This document shows, piece after piece, positions 51,562-61,056 of a DNA stretch of 64,000 nt (position 1 is the first letter of the stretch; each line of letters starts with the position of its first letter). A model generated the notes under the pieces. It searched no databases, had not been told where the DNA came from, and saw nothing but the letters and a program-made list of their open reading frames with translations. This DNA is from Heyndrickxia sporothermodurans (GTDB lineage: Bacteria; Bacillota; Bacilli; Bacillales; Bacillaceae_C). The DNA is taken from assembly GCA_018333075.1 (NCBI GenBank), contig BORH01000016.1, positions 42,250-106,249 of the forward strand, read 5' to 3'. The translations under genes and the position numbers were made by a program.

Positions 51562-51691
51562 ATAGAACATTTCTCCTTTTTATAATGTATTTTACTGGAG
51601 TATAAAAAAAAGAAGAGGTTTTTAAATTTTTTTTGTAAGAGTAAGAAGAATAATTATTTTAAAGGGTATGAATGATGAAAAATGCCTGCTA

Positions 51692-51847
51692 TGTCTAGCT
51701 CAGGCGCCTATAGACTAGCACTTCAGGACTCCTCCCTACGTGAAGTCAACATCGATTCGTCTTTTAGGGATCAGTTGAAGTCTTTCCGGGAAAATTTGAA
51801 CTATAATTTTCCTAGTACGTCAATAAGCAAGGCGCTTACGCTTTTTT
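51692..51847. repeat. Dispersed Bacillaceae intergenic repeat, copy A
   Basis: Begins TGTCTAGCTCAGGCGCCTAT, contains CTCCCTACGTGAAGTCAACAT, ends AGCAAGGCGCTTACGCTTTT. The same order of blocks occurs in copy B (54323-54470). The open frame inside is a by-product. The rest of 51562-51939 shows no gene. Confidence 0.8.
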
Positions 51848-51939
51848 CAATTGAAACCTATTAACTTGACCCATTTTCCTTCTTATTATAAACTTGCTTT
51901 ACATTCTTGAAGAATATGACTGAAAAAGAGGAGAAAACC

Positions 51940-52686
51940 ATGATTTCATCAGAAGTTAGAGATCTTCTTATAGATAAAATGAGCATTGTCTCACAACCAG
52001 GTAAAAAGGATATTTGTATAGTGGGACCTATCAATTTGCCAGTTCAGCTTGAGCAAGAGGTAGTCCATTTTCATTGGTATACATGGCTTGTATTAGAGGA
52101 GTCCATCTCCAAAGCAGAAATATTGGATTCATTAGTAGCATATGACCTTGCTTCCTTACAACAATCTTCTGTGCTCGTATATGGTGATATTAAAAATGCA
52201 GAGAATGCATTAGTGAGAATGCACAGTATTTGTCATACAGGAGATATTTTTGGCAGCAAACGCTGTGATTGTGGATATCAGCTCACACAATCAATGAAAA
52301 TGATTGTTGAGAATAAGTGTGGAGCTATTTTCTATATAGCCAATCATGAGGGAAGAGGGATTGGTTTATTTTCAAAATCGTTGGCGTATCTGCTTCAGCA
52401 AGAAGGGTATGATACGGTTGAAGCCAATCATTTGCTTGGTTTTAATGATGATAGCCGTTCTTATGAGGAGGCAATTCGTGTTATACAATCATTACGATCT
52501 AAGCCGGTTACTTTGATTACTAATAATCCGAAAAAGCTAGCTGCTTTGAAGGAAGCTGGGCTAACGGCGGATGAACATATCCCACTTTGGGGTGGAGAAA
52601 CAGACTTTAACAAATTTTATTTAGAAACAAAGGTGCGAAAATCTGGACATATAGCTGAAAAGGAAACGATTAGTACCTTAATTTAA
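51940..52686 (+). CDS. Stand-alone GTP cyclohydrolase II family protein
   Basis: 248 residues from ATG 51940 (GAGGAG 6 bases upstream; MKNMTEKEEKT ahead is rejected). The zinc-binding C98..C109..C111 (ICHTGDIFGSKRCDCG) and the NHEGRGIGL phosphate/catalytic block are intact, as is LITNNPKKLAALKEAG. GTP cyclohydrolase II opens the riboflavin pathway, converting GTP to a diaminopyrimidine with loss of formate. Bacillus usually encodes it fused to RibB in ribBA; here RibB is absent and the N-terminal 80 residues are unlike RibB. No other rib genes are nearby, so it may supply a side pathway. Confidence 0.85.
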   Translation: MISSEVRDLLIDKMSIVSQPGKKDICIVGPINLPVQLEQEVVHFHWYTWLVLEESISKAEILDSLVAYDLASLQQSSVLVYGDIKNAENALVRMHSICHTGDIFGSKRCDCGYQLTQSMKMIVENKCGAIFYIANHEGRGIGLFSKSLAYLLQQEGYDTVEANHLLGFNDDSRSYEEAIRVIQSLRSKPVTLITNNPKKLAALKEAGLTADEHIPLWGGETDFNKFYLETKVRKSGHIAEKETISTLI

Positions 52687-52712
52687 ACAAGAGATTATCT
52701 CTTGTTTTTTTT
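52685..52712 (+). terminator. Intrinsic terminator after the cyclohydrolase gene
   Basis: AACAAGAGA-TTA-TCTCTTGTT then seven T. Confidence 0.85.
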
Positions 52713-52733
52713 ATAAAAAAATGAAAAAAACAC

Positions 52734-52762
52734 TTGAAAAATGCTGTAGAACTTTGTATAAT
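52734..52762 (+). promoter_or_regulatory. Promoter of tRNA-Gly
   Basis: TTGAAA (52734-52739), 17-bp spacer, TATAAT (52757-52762), 44 bases before the tRNA. Confidence 0.75.
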
Positions 52763-52806
52763 AAAAAAGTCGAGTTAAGGCAATGAATTATTTTGAAATA
52801 GTATTT

Positions 52807-52880
52807 GCGGGTGTAGTTTAGTGGTAAAACTACAGCCTTCCAAGCTGTTGTCGTGGGTTCGATTCCCATCACCCGCTCCA
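52807..52880 (+). tRNA. tRNA-Gly (anticodon UCC)
   Basis: 74 nt with encoded CCA. Acceptor GCGGGTG pairs with CACCCGC; D arm AGTTTAGTGGTAAAACT; anticodon stem around CTTCCAA gives anticodon TCC; T arm GTGGGTTCGATTCCCAT. Single tRNA gene. Confidence 0.96.
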
Positions 52881-53102
52881 TACATAATTTTTTGAATAAC
52901 GCAGTGTTTCGTTTTCCATGAAGAACGGGGTATTGCGTTTTTTTATGTGCAAAAAATTATGCATCCTGCCATTTTGCTATGAAAGCTGATTCAATAGTAA
53001 ACTGTATGGATAGTATGTTGAATAAATAAAGTTATCCAAATGAAAAAATCATATGCTTATGTTCATATAGTAGTTATTTTGATGAAAAGGAGGGAGAAGA
53101 AC

Positions 53103-54245
53103 GTGAATATACTCAAATTTAAAGAGGAGCTTATATCCTATAGTAAATCGATTGGTATTGATAAAATTGGTTTTACCACTGCAGATCCTTTTACTGAAAT
53201 GAAAAATCGATTGATTCGCCAACAAGAGCTCGGATACCAGTCTGGATTTGAAGAAAAAGATATAGAAAAGCGGGTAAATCCATCCTTAATTTTTGAGGAA
53301 CCGCAATCGATTATTGCGATTGCTCTAGCCTACCCTTCAAAAATGAATGAAACGGTACAGGGAAAGAAGGGAGATCGCAGGGGAATCTTTTGCAGAGCCT
53401 CGTGGGGAGTCGATTATCATACGATACTTAAAGACAAACTAAGACAATTAGAAGAATTTATATACGAAAAAGTACCTGATGCAAGATGTAAGTCGATGGT
53501 GGATACGGGAGAATTAGTAGATCGCGCCGTAGCAGAAAGAGCTGGTATTGGTTGGAGTGGAAAAAACTGTTCAATTATTACTCCTGAGTTTGGTTCCTAT
53601 GTGTATTTAGGAGAAATGATAACCAACCTTCCATTTGAACCAGATGAACCGATTGAGGATCAATGTGGAACATGTACGAAGTGCTTGGATGCTTGTCCAA
53701 CAGGAGCACTTGTGCAAGGCGGTCAATTAAATGCCCAACGCTGTATTGCATTTTTAACGCAAACAAAGGGAGCATTACCAGAGGAATTTAGAGAAAAACT
53801 AGGAAATCGTCTTTATGGATGTGACACATGTCAAACGATTTGTCCGAAGAATAAAGGAATGAATTTTCATTTTCACGATGAAATGGAGCCTGATCCTGAA
53901 ATTGCGAAGCCAAGATTAACCCCATTATTAAGTATAAGCAATCGCGAATTTAAAGAGCAATATGGTCCGATATCTGGATCATGGCGAGGTAAAAAGCCAA
54001 TTCAGCGAAATGCTATTGTTGCTCTGGCACACTTTAAAGAAGATTCTGCTGTACCAGATTTAGTTAAAGTACTTACGGAAGATCCACGACCTGTTCTAAG
54101 AGGAACGGCAGCATGGGCACTTGGTAAAATCGGTGGGACGGTAGCAAGAGAATCTTTATTGAAAGCAAAAAGTAAAGAAACAGATCAAGAAGTAATGGAA
54201 GAAATTGAAAAAGGAATTTCTACTTGCATGACAGAGACAAAGTAA
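53103..54245 (+). CDS. queG: Epoxyqueuosine reductase
   Basis: 380 residues from GTG 53103 (AGGAGGGAGAA upstream); in-frame ATGs at 53040 and 53082 place the ribosome site inside the gene. N-terminal cobalamin-binding part with VDTGELVDRAVAERAGIGW (catalytic Asp), then two 4Fe-4S motifs CGTCTKCLDACPTGA (about 188-202) and CDTCQTICPKN, and C-terminal HEAT-like helices (AIVALAHFKEDSAVPDLVKV). It reduces epoxyqueuosine to queuosine in the tRNA wobble position. B. subtilis name yhbA; followed by yhbB as in B. subtilis. Confidence 0.93.
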   Translation: MNILKFKEELISYSKSIGIDKIGFTTADPFTEMKNRLIRQQELGYQSGFEEKDIEKRVNPSLIFEEPQSIIAIALAYPSKMNETVQGKKGDRRGIFCRASWGVDYHTILKDKLRQLEEFIYEKVPDARCKSMVDTGELVDRAVAERAGIGWSGKNCSIITPEFGSYVYLGEMITNLPFEPDEPIEDQCGTCTKCLDACPTGALVQGGQLNAQRCIAFLTQTKGALPEEFREKLGNRLYGCDTCQTICPKNKGMNFHFHDEMEPDPEIAKPRLTPLLSISNREFKEQYGPISGSWRGKKPIQRNAIVALAHFKEDSAVPDLVKVLTEDPRPVLRGTAAWALGKIGGTVARESLLKAKSKETDQEVMEEIEKGISTCMTETK

Positions 54246-54266
54246 AAACTGCTTTGTCTTTTTTTG
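54236..54266 (+). terminator. Intrinsic terminator after queG
   Basis: GACAAAG-TAAAAACTG-CTTTGTC then seven T. It includes the last queG codons. Confidence 0.8.
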
Positions 54267-54322
54267 TGTTTTTAGGGAATTATGGAATTTTACACTGTGG
54301 CTAACCTTTATAAAAACAGTCT

Positions 54323-54470
54323 ACGTCTAGCTCCAGCGCCTATCGGATTTCTATTTCTTCTCCCTACGATAAGTCAACATCAGCTCGTGAACTACCTAGC
54401 TGTGTTTCCTTTATCTCAGTCGAAGACTACGAAATCCGTACGCCGATGAGCAATGCGCTTGCGAATTTTT
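54323..54470. repeat. Dispersed Bacillaceae intergenic repeat, copy B
   Basis: ACGTCTAGCTCCAGCGCCTAT, then CTCCCTACGATAAGTCAACAT, ending GAGCAATGCGCTTGCGAATT: same blocks and order as copy A, about as long. The whole 54267-54560 gap is occupied by this repeat plus the promoter of the next gene. Confidence 0.8.
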
Positions 54471-54560
54471 TCTATAAGATTTCAACAAACCCACTCCTTT
54501 CATATGCATTGTATAGAATAAAACTTTTCACATATGTATGAATAGGAGGAGGGAAGAGTG

Positions 54561-55442
54561 ATGAAGGATCAAATTAAAGCCCACTTATCATCACAGGTTG
54601 AAGCCTATGTCAATGGAAAAGAAGTTCGTGAAAGTGAAAAGATAATGAAAAAAATTGAGTCTATGCACAAACGAAAAGCTGACATTATGAAAGTAAAAGC
54701 GAATGCTAAAATCACTAATCAAGAGCAAAATGACAATCACACGTATATTCATTACGATGTCCATATGCAATATTTGATTAAGCAATTAGATAAAATGTAT
54801 ATAGAGGAACAGCTCGAGCATCATGTTGCCTCTTTTTACAAAAATAAATTGTATGACAATCGAGAAATTGAGCCGACAGATATTATCTTAACTGACCGAG
54901 AGGATAAGGATGATAGGAATTCTTATCAAGATTCTGAAGAAATTAGGGTTTCTTATCAATATGATCGTTTAAAAGCGATCCAATATGCTGAGCGCTGGTG
55001 GAATTCCTATAATCCTGCATATAAAAAATTTGATGTTGATTGCACAAATTATATCTCGCAATGCTTGCGTGCTGGAAACGCTCCAATGAGAGGACATCCA
55101 AATAAAAGTAAGGGCTGGTGGATGAGTGGAAAGAGCTGGAGCTATAGCTGGAGCGTGGCAAATTCATTAAGATTATATTTAGCTTCTTCGACGATTGGTT
55201 TGAAGGCGCGTGAAGTAAGCTCTCCTGATGAATTATCATTAGGGGATGTCATCTGTTATGATTTTCAGGGTGATGGTCGTTATGATCACAATACGATTGT
55301 AACTGGTAAAGATGCATTTGGGATGCCGCTTGTAAATGCCCACACCTATAATAGCCGGATGAGATATTGGCAATACGAGGATTCGTCGGCCTATACTCCA
55401 AATATAAAATATAAATTTTTCACGATCGTTGATCATCCTTAA
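54561..55442 (+). CDS. Amidase-domain protein (YhbB-like)
   Basis: 293 residues from ATG 54561 (GGAGGAGGGAAGAG just upstream; GTG 54558 adjacent). N-terminal half is charged and helical; the C-terminal half (about 150-290) is an Amidase_6 domain: AERWWNSYNPAYKKFDVDCT with the catalytic Cys, NYISQCLRAG, GWWMSGKSWSYSWSVAN, LGDVICYDFQGDGRYDHNTI with the catalytic His, and NAHTYNSRMRYW. These domains are predicted peptidoglycan or peptide amidases of the NlpC/CHAP type. No signal peptide is visible, suggesting a role inside the cell or spore. Position after queG as in B. subtilis yhbA-yhbB. Confidence 0.85.
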   Translation: MKDQIKAHLSSQVEAYVNGKEVRESEKIMKKIESMHKRKADIMKVKANAKITNQEQNDNHTYIHYDVHMQYLIKQLDKMYIEEQLEHHVASFYKNKLYDNREIEPTDIILTDREDKDDRNSYQDSEEIRVSYQYDRLKAIQYAERWWNSYNPAYKKFDVDCTNYISQCLRAGNAPMRGHPNKSKGWWMSGKSWSYSWSVANSLRLYLASSTIGLKAREVSSPDELSLGDVICYDFQGDGRYDHNTIVTGKDAFGMPLVNAHTYNSRMRYWQYEDSSAYTPNIKYKFFTIVDHP

Positions 55443-55499
55443 CCATTTTCATCATGTGATATAATAAAGCGGTAATGATAAATAATGAGGTGACAATAA

Positions 55500-55973
55500 G
55501 TGGCAATACATGTTGTATTATATCAACCAGAAATTCCTGCAAATACAGGGAATATTGCACGAACTTGTGCTGCAACAGATACAAATTTACATTTAATTAG
55601 ACCGCTTGGTTTTTCAACTGATGATAAAATGTTAAAAAGGGCAGGACTAGATTATTGGCATCATGTGAATATCACTTATTATGATTCACTTGATGAGTTT
55701 TTTGAAAAGAATAAAGATGGAGAGTTCTTTTATATCGAAACATTTGGGGAAAAAGCTCATTCAGCATATGATTATAGCGATGTAAATAAAGAGTATTATT
55801 TTATGTTTGGAAAAGAAACAACTGGATTACCAAAGGATTTAATGATTAACAATAAGGATCATTTTCTGCGTATTCCAATGAATGACAATGTTCGTTCCTT
55901 AAATCTTTCCAATACAGCTGCAATTTTAGTATATGAGGCGTTAAGACAGCAAGGGTATCCAAATTTAAAATAA
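55500..55973 (+). CDS. trmL: tRNA (cytidine(34)-2'-O)-methyltransferase
   Basis: 157 residues from GTG 55500 (GAGGTGA upstream). A minimal SPOUT methyltransferase: VVLYQPEIPANTGNIARTCA at the N-terminus, LIRPLGF, then the knot loops FMFGKETTGLP and RIPMNDNVRSLNLSNTAAIL. It methylates the wobble ribose of tRNA-Leu. B. subtilis name cspR. Third gene in the queG-yhbB-trmL order shared with B. subtilis. Ends at a hairpin terminator. Confidence 0.95.
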   Translation: MAIHVVLYQPEIPANTGNIARTCAATDTNLHLIRPLGFSTDDKMLKRAGLDYWHHVNITYYDSLDEFFEKNKDGEFFYIETFGEKAHSAYDYSDVNKEYYFMFGKETTGLPKDLMINNKDHFLRIPMNDNVRSLNLSNTAAILVYEALRQQGYPNLK

Positions 55974-55987
55974 AGGCAATAAAACAA

Positions 55988-56018
55988 AAAAATCTTCCAG
56001 CTTGGAAGATTTTTTTTG
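55988..56018. terminator. Terminator after trmL, probably bidirectional
   Basis: AAATCTTCC-AGCTT-GGAAGATTT with T-run after and A-run before. Lies between trmL and the convergent small membrane peptide gene. Confidence 0.85.
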
Positions 56019-56035
56019 ACCTTAGAAGTCGATGA

Positions 56036-56128
56036 TTATTTATTTGTTCCTGGCTTATCATCATATCCAGCTGTAAAGATAGCAGCTAAAAATGCAATAG
56101 TAACAGCTATAATAACCCATGTTCCCAT
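56036..56128 (-). CDS. 30-aa single-span membrane peptide
   Basis: On the minus strand, MGTWVIIAVTIAFLAAIFTA then GYDDKPGTNK. AGGAGG lies 11 bases before the ATG. One membrane helix (residues 3-20) and a short soluble tail rich in Asp, Lys and Asn. Not recognised as a named family, though such miniproteins are common in Bacillus and often act on membrane complexes or sporulation. Convergent with trmL, sharing the hairpin terminator at 55988-56018. Confidence 0.65.
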   Translation of the reverse strand: MGTWVIIAVTIAFLAAIFTAGYDDKPGTNK

Positions 56129-56338
56129 AGTTATGTAAGCCTCCTTCAAAATTAATACAGTTCTTTTCATATTATAGCCCATTTTATTTGTAAAGTGAAT
56201 GATTACATTAAGTTTTTCTTTATTCGTATAATGTTCCCATAATATGGATTATTCTTCTTTCTTTTCTATTCATCAACTTATGTCTACGAGCATAAAGTAT
56301 AGTAATCGTCTCTCAACAAGTGACAAGGGGAGGAACTT

Positions 56339-58234
56339 ATGGATATCTTAAAAAGACTTGAACATTATCGAGAAGAAGAGGAAAAGCTGCGGTGGGAAGG
56401 TACATTTGGTGAATATTTAGAACTTCTAAAAGAAAAGCCATGGGTAGCACAGTCGGCACATTCTCGTGTTTACAATATGATTAAAGATGCAGGTGTAGAA
56501 GAGATAAACGGAAAGAAAAAGTATCAATTTTTTAGCAATCAATTATTTGGGCTTGAAGAAGCATTAGAAAAGCTAGTTGAGGAATATTTTCACCCTTCAG
56601 CAAAACGCTTAGATGTCCGTAAGCGTGTTTTATTATTAATGGGTCCTGTTAGCGGGGGAAAATCCACTTTAGTTACGATGCTAAAAAGAGGATTAGAGGC
56701 TTACACACGGACAGAAAATGGAGCTATCTATGCGATAAAAGGTTGTCCGATGCATGAAGATCCATTACATCTGATACCGAATCATTTACGTGATGAATTT
56801 TATCAAGAATATGGAATCCGAATTGAAGGTAATCTTTCACCGTTAAACATGCTAAGACTGGAAGAGGAGTATAGCGGTCGAATTGAAGATGTCTTGATTG
56901 AAAGAATTTTGTTTTCGGAAGATCGAAGAGTAGGAATTGGTACATTCAGTCCTTCTGATCCGAAGTCACAGGATATTGCCGATTTAACAGGAAGTATTGA
57001 TTTTTCGACCATAGCTGAATATGGATCTGAGTCTGATCCAAGAGCGTATCGATTTGATGGTGAACTAAATAAGGCAAATCGAGGACTAATGGAGTTCCAG
57101 GAGATGCTAAAATGTGATGAAAAGTTTCTCTGGCATTTACTTTCTTTGACCCAGGAGGGAAATTTTAAAGCAGGAAGATTCGCATTAATTTCAGCTGATG
57201 AATTGATTGTTGCGCATACGAATGAAACCGAATATCGCTCATTTATTGCGAACAAGAAAAACGAAGCTTTGCATTCTAGAATTATTGTTATGCCCGTTCC
57301 ATACAACTTAAAAGTAACCCAGGAAGAAAAAATATATGAGAAGATGATCAATGAAAGTGATGTGGCAGATGTTCATATTGCACCACATACTCTAAAGATA
57401 GCTGCGATGTTTTCCATCTTGACCCGTCTGAAAGAGCCGAAAAGAGGGGATATTGATCTAATTAAGAAAATGAGATTGTATGATGGAGAAAGTGTTGAAG
57501 GGTTTAACTCCGCTGATATTGATGAGCTGAAAAAAGAGTATCAAGAAGAGGGTATGAGTGGAATTGATCCAAGATATGTAATCAATCGAATTTCATCAAC
57601 AATTATTCGCAAGGAAATCTCTTCTATTAATGCACTGGACGTTCTTCGGTCTTTGAAGGAGGGACTCGATCAGCATCCATCAATAACGAATGAATTAAAA
57701 GAAAAATATTTAAACTTTATTTCATTAGCACGAAAGGAATATGATGAGATTGCGAAGAAAGAAGTTCAAAAAGCATTTGTTTATTCCTATGAAGAATCGG
57801 CAAAAACCTTAATGGATAACTATCTAGATAATGTAGAAGCCTATTGCAATAAAGCAAAGCTGCATGATCCTTTAACTGGAGAAGAGATAAATCCAGATGA
57901 AAAGCTTATGCGATCAATAGAAGAGCAAATTGGAATTTCCGAAAATGCTAAAAAAGCATTTAGAGAGGAAATCCTTATCCGTATTTCAGCTTATGCGCGT
58001 AAAGGGAAACGTTTTGATTACAATTCACATGATCGTCTCAGAGAGGCGATTCAAAAGAAATTATTTGCTGATTTAAAAGATGTTGTTAAAATTACAACCT
58101 CCTCAAAAACACCGGATGAACAACAGCTGAAAAAGATCAATGAGGTCGTTGCCCGTTTAATTGATGAGCATGGATATAATTCTACGTCTGCAAATGAATT
58201 ACTGCGTTACGTTGGAAGCTTATTGAACCGATAA
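56339..58234 (+). CDS. prkA: PrkA serine protein kinase / AAA+ protein
   Basis: 631 residues, the family's standard size. AAA+ N-terminal domain with Walker A GPVSGGKST (about residues 102-110), HEDPLHLIPNHLRDEF, and KADEL-like LISADELIVAHTNETEY; the C-terminal part carries the PrkA kinase-related domain (MRLYDGESVEGF; DPRYVINRISS). In B. subtilis PrkA works in sporulation and late growth control, possibly as a protease, with YhbH and SpoVR partners. GGGGAGGAA before the ATG. Confidence 0.95.
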   Translation: MDILKRLEHYREEEEKLRWEGTFGEYLELLKEKPWVAQSAHSRVYNMIKDAGVEEINGKKKYQFFSNQLFGLEEALEKLVEEYFHPSAKRLDVRKRVLLLMGPVSGGKSTLVTMLKRGLEAYTRTENGAIYAIKGCPMHEDPLHLIPNHLRDEFYQEYGIRIEGNLSPLNMLRLEEEYSGRIEDVLIERILFSEDRRVGIGTFSPSDPKSQDIADLTGSIDFSTIAEYGSESDPRAYRFDGELNKANRGLMEFQEMLKCDEKFLWHLLSLTQEGNFKAGRFALISADELIVAHTNETEYRSFIANKKNEALHSRIIVMPVPYNLKVTQEEKIYEKMINESDVADVHIAPHTLKIAAMFSILTRLKEPKRGDIDLIKKMRLYDGESVEGFNSADIDELKKEYQEEGMSGIDPRYVINRISSTIIRKEISSINALDVLRSLKEGLDQHPSITNELKEKYLNFISLARKEYDEIAKKEVQKAFVYSYEESAKTLMDNYLDNVEAYCNKAKLHDPLTGEEINPDEKLMRSIEEQIGISENAKKAFREEILIRISAYARKGKRFDYNSHDRLREAIQKKLFADLKDVVKITTSSKTPDEQQLKKINEVVARLIDEHGYNSTSANELLRYVGSLLNR

Positions 58235-58257
58235 AAATAAATCAATTTCCTTTTTTT

Positions 58258-58293
58258 AGAATCAGACTAAAGTTCTGGTTCTATTTTTTTATA
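58258..58293 (+). terminator. Intrinsic terminator after prkA
   Basis: AGAATCAG pairs with CTGGTTCT (one wobble), then TATTTTTTT. Confidence 0.7.
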
Positions 58294-58482
58294 CAAATAG
58301 ACATAATTTACAAAATATGACTACATAATAATTCTTTGTGACTATTTTTTTATTCCTCTTGAAAATTTATTTTATAAATCGAAAGAGATCATTGAAAAAA
58401 ATCTCGATGATGGTCGATGTATATAAAGTATATTGATTTATTCTTTCATTTTATAGATAAAAATTTCATAGGAGGGTTAATC

Positions 58483-60213
58483 ATGTTTAGAAAGTTATCA
58501 TTAAAGAATAAGATTTCTATTTTTATATCAGTAATTGTTCTCATTATGTTTAGTATTACTGCGACACTAAATCTTTTTCAATTAAATAAGCAATTAAAAA
58601 GTGATTTAAGACAAGAGCTGAAAAGTGTCGGGATATTGACAGCACATAATATCGATAATAAAGACATCGAATACTTATTAACTAAAAGTAATCCGGATGA
58701 TGAAGTATTTAAAAAAGTACAAAAAAATCTAGATGAAATTATGAAGAAGCAAGGAATTATGAGCTGGAGTTACATTTGGAAAATGAATGATGACAATAAA
58801 AGTGTAGTTCCTATCGGTTTTACGAAAAACTTAGATGAAATATATAAGGCAGGAGAAAATTTTGATGACTTAGCAGGCATTCATTTAAAGGCTGCCAATA
58901 AAGCAATGGAAACCAATCAGCCGGTTGTCACAGATATCTTTGAAGATCCATTTGGAACTTGGGAAACGGTGTTTACTCCTATCGTTGACGAAAATAATCA
59001 ACCAATAGCTTTATTAGGACTGGACTATTCAGCTGATTACATCAATGACATAATCCATAAAACAATCATTAAAGAAATTATTACAATGGGAATCGGTATT
59101 CTTATATTAATTATTGTGATCCATTTAACGATCAGACAGCTTCTAAAACCTCTGGATAAAGTCATTAAAGTGGCAAACAGTGTAGCAGAAGGTGATTTAT
59201 CAGTAAGTAACCTTGAAAACAATCGAAAAGATGAAATCGGCAAGTTATCTAATTCTATTCAGTCCATGGTTGATAGTTTAAGACATTTAATAAACAATAT
59301 AAAAATGACTTCCGAGCATCTTGCTGCATCCTCTGAGGAGCTTTCGGCAACTGCTAATGAAAGCTACCAATATTCGACGAAGGTATCAAATGATATTAAA
59401 GAGGTAGTAAATAGTACGAATAATACACTTGTAATTATGGGTGAAAGTGCACAAGCCATGGAAGAGTCCTCAGACGGTATTTATAAAATTGCTCAATCAT
59501 CATCTGTAGTTTCGGAAATATCTCAGGAAACCTTGCAGCAAGCAGAAGACGGAAATAAAGCAATTAATGATGTGATTGATCAAATGGGGAAAATTAATAA
59601 CTCTGTGTCCCATCTGGCAGAAGCTATTCAACAATTTGGTAAAAGCTCAAGTGAAATAGGAAGTATTGTAAATATCATTACTGAAATAGCAGATCAAACG
59701 AATCTATTAGCTTTAAATGCTGCCATTGAAGCGGCACGTGCAGGTGAACATGGTCGAGGTTTTGCTGTAGTAGCAGAAGAGGTGCGAAAGCTTGCTGAGC
59801 AATCTGCACAATCCGCACAGCAGATTCATCAGCTAATAAGTGAAATACAAAAGGATTCAGAAAGCTCAATGACGGTAATGGAAAAAGGAAAAGAAGATGT
59901 AAGCTATGGAATTGATTTGACGAAGGAAGCAGGTCATTCGTTCCAAGAAATCTTAAAGTCTACAAGAAATGTGGCTGGTCAAATTCAAGAGGTTTCTGCT
60001 GCCTCAGAGGAAGTATCTGCAACAACTGAACAGGTTTCTGCATCCGTAGAGCAATTAAAGCAATATGCAGAAAACTCTGCTGAATATATGAAAAATGTAT
60101 CTACTTCAAGTGATGAACAAGCTGCATCCATTGAAGAATTAAGTAGAGCTACTGATACACTAAGTGAAAAAGCAGTTGAGCTTCAAAATCTTGTTACGAG
60201 ATTTAAGCTTTAA
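58483..60213 (+). CDS. Methyl-accepting chemotaxis protein with extracytoplasmic Cache-like sensor
   Basis: 576 residues from ATG 58483 (AGGAGGG upstream; longer in-frame start rejected). First span about 14-32, a Cache-type sensor (about 40-195; [40 protein letters not shown]), second span about 200-222, HAMP (about 225-278; [20 protein letters not shown]), then the signalling coiled coil with the conserved tip ([40 protein letters not shown]). It senses an external ligand and controls CheA. It lies between prkA and yhbH, which are adjacent in B. subtilis. Confidence 0.93.
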   Translation: MFRKLSLKNKISIFISVIVLIMFSITATLNLFQLNKQLKSDLRQELKSVGILTAHNIDNKDIEYLLTKSNPDDEVFKKVQKNLDEIMKKQGIMSWSYIWKMNDDNKSVVPIGFTKNLDEIYKAGENFDDLAGIHLKAANKAMETNQPVVTDIFEDPFGTWETVFTPIVDENNQPIALLGLDYSADYINDIIHKTIIKEIITMGIGILILIIVIHLTIRQLLKPLDKVIKVANSVAEGDLSVSNLENNRKDEIGKLSNSIQSMVDSLRHLINNIKMTSEHLAASSEELSATANESYQYSTKVSNDIKEVVNSTNNTLVIMGESAQAMEESSDGIYKIAQSSSVVSEISQETLQQAEDGNKAINDVIDQMGKINNSVSHLAEAIQQFGKSSSEIGSIVNIITEIADQTNLLALNAAIEAARAGEHGRGFAVVAEEVRKLAEQSAQSAQQIHQLISEIQKDSESSMTVMEKGKEDVSYGIDLTKEAGHSFQEILKSTRNVAGQIQEVSAASEEVSATTEQVSASVEQLKQYAENSAEYMKNVSTSSDEQAASIEELSRATDTLSEKAVELQNLVTRFKL

Positions 60214-60230
60214 AGAGGGGAGGAAGGATC

Positions 60231-60977
60231 TTGAAATTACAAGGTAAAAATGTTCTAATCACAGGTTCTAGCAAGGGAATTGGAAGAGCAATTGCTCTTG
60301 AAATGGCCAAAAATGGGGCAAATATACTTATCAACCATTTTGGCGATGCTGAGAATGCTCAAAATGTAAAAAAGGAAGCAGAGGCTTTTGGTGTAAAAGC
60401 TACAGTATTTGAAGCCGATGTATCTGACTCTAATATGGTAGAAAAAATGTATACTCATTTTGATCAGGAAATCGGCTCCATTGATATTCTTGTTAATAAT
60501 GCCGGAATTGCTCAAGGTGTATCATTTACAGAGATGAGTGATAGGCAATGGGATCGTATGATTAAGGTTCACCTTTACGGCTATTTTTATAATGCTAGAG
60601 CCGCAGCTAAAAGAATGAAGGAAAAAGAGTCAGGAAAAATTATTAATATCTCTTCTGATTTAGGCAGCTTAGGCTGTGAGGAATTTGTTCATTATTCTGC
60701 TGCTAAAGGTGGAATCAATGCTTTTACAAAAGCATTAGCAAGAGAATTGGCACCAAATATACTTGTCAATGCAGTAGCGCCAAGTGGTACTTGGACCGAT
60801 ATCTTAAAGGATTTTGGTGAAAATTATCCCGAAGAAGAAGCATCAAAGTATCCGTTAAAACGATTGGCACAACCTGAGGAAATCGCCAAAAGTATATTGT
60901 TTTTAGCAAGTGATGATGCCAATTTTTATACGGGACAAGTGATTAGTCCTAATGGCGGAATTGTCATGAACGGGTAA
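60231..60977 (+). CDS. SDR-family oxidoreductase (FabG-like)
   Basis: 248 residues from TTG 60231, with GAGGGGAGGAAGG upstream. Classical short-chain dehydrogenase: TGSSKGIG cofactor loop (about 11-18), NNAG (about 88), catalytic Ser in NISSDLGSLG, and Y-x-x-x-K in HYSAAKGGINAF. AVAPSGTWTDI follows. NAD(P)H-dependent carbonyl reduction; whether it is a fatty-acid reductase or a sugar/alcohol dehydrogenase cannot be told. Starts 17 bases after the chemoreceptor, so likely in the same transcript. Confidence 0.9.
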   Translation: MKLQGKNVLITGSSKGIGRAIALEMAKNGANILINHFGDAENAQNVKKEAEAFGVKATVFEADVSDSNMVEKMYTHFDQEIGSIDILVNNAGIAQGVSFTEMSDRQWDRMIKVHLYGYFYNARAAAKRMKEKESGKIINISSDLGSLGCEEFVHYSAAKGGINAFTKALARELAPNILVNAVAPSGTWTDILKDFGENYPEEEASKYPLKRLAQPEEIAKSILFLASDDANFYTGQVISPNGGIVMNG

Positions 60978-61056
60978 AGTAATTCTTGATTGAAGGAAGA
61001 AGGTTGATAATCACTCTTCTTCCTTTACATTTTATTAATTGGCTAGGAGTCTTGGC

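Noticed and set aside
51682-51864. 60-codon frame MPAMSSSGAYRLALQ...
   Set aside because: Lies entirely in the dispersed repeat copy A.
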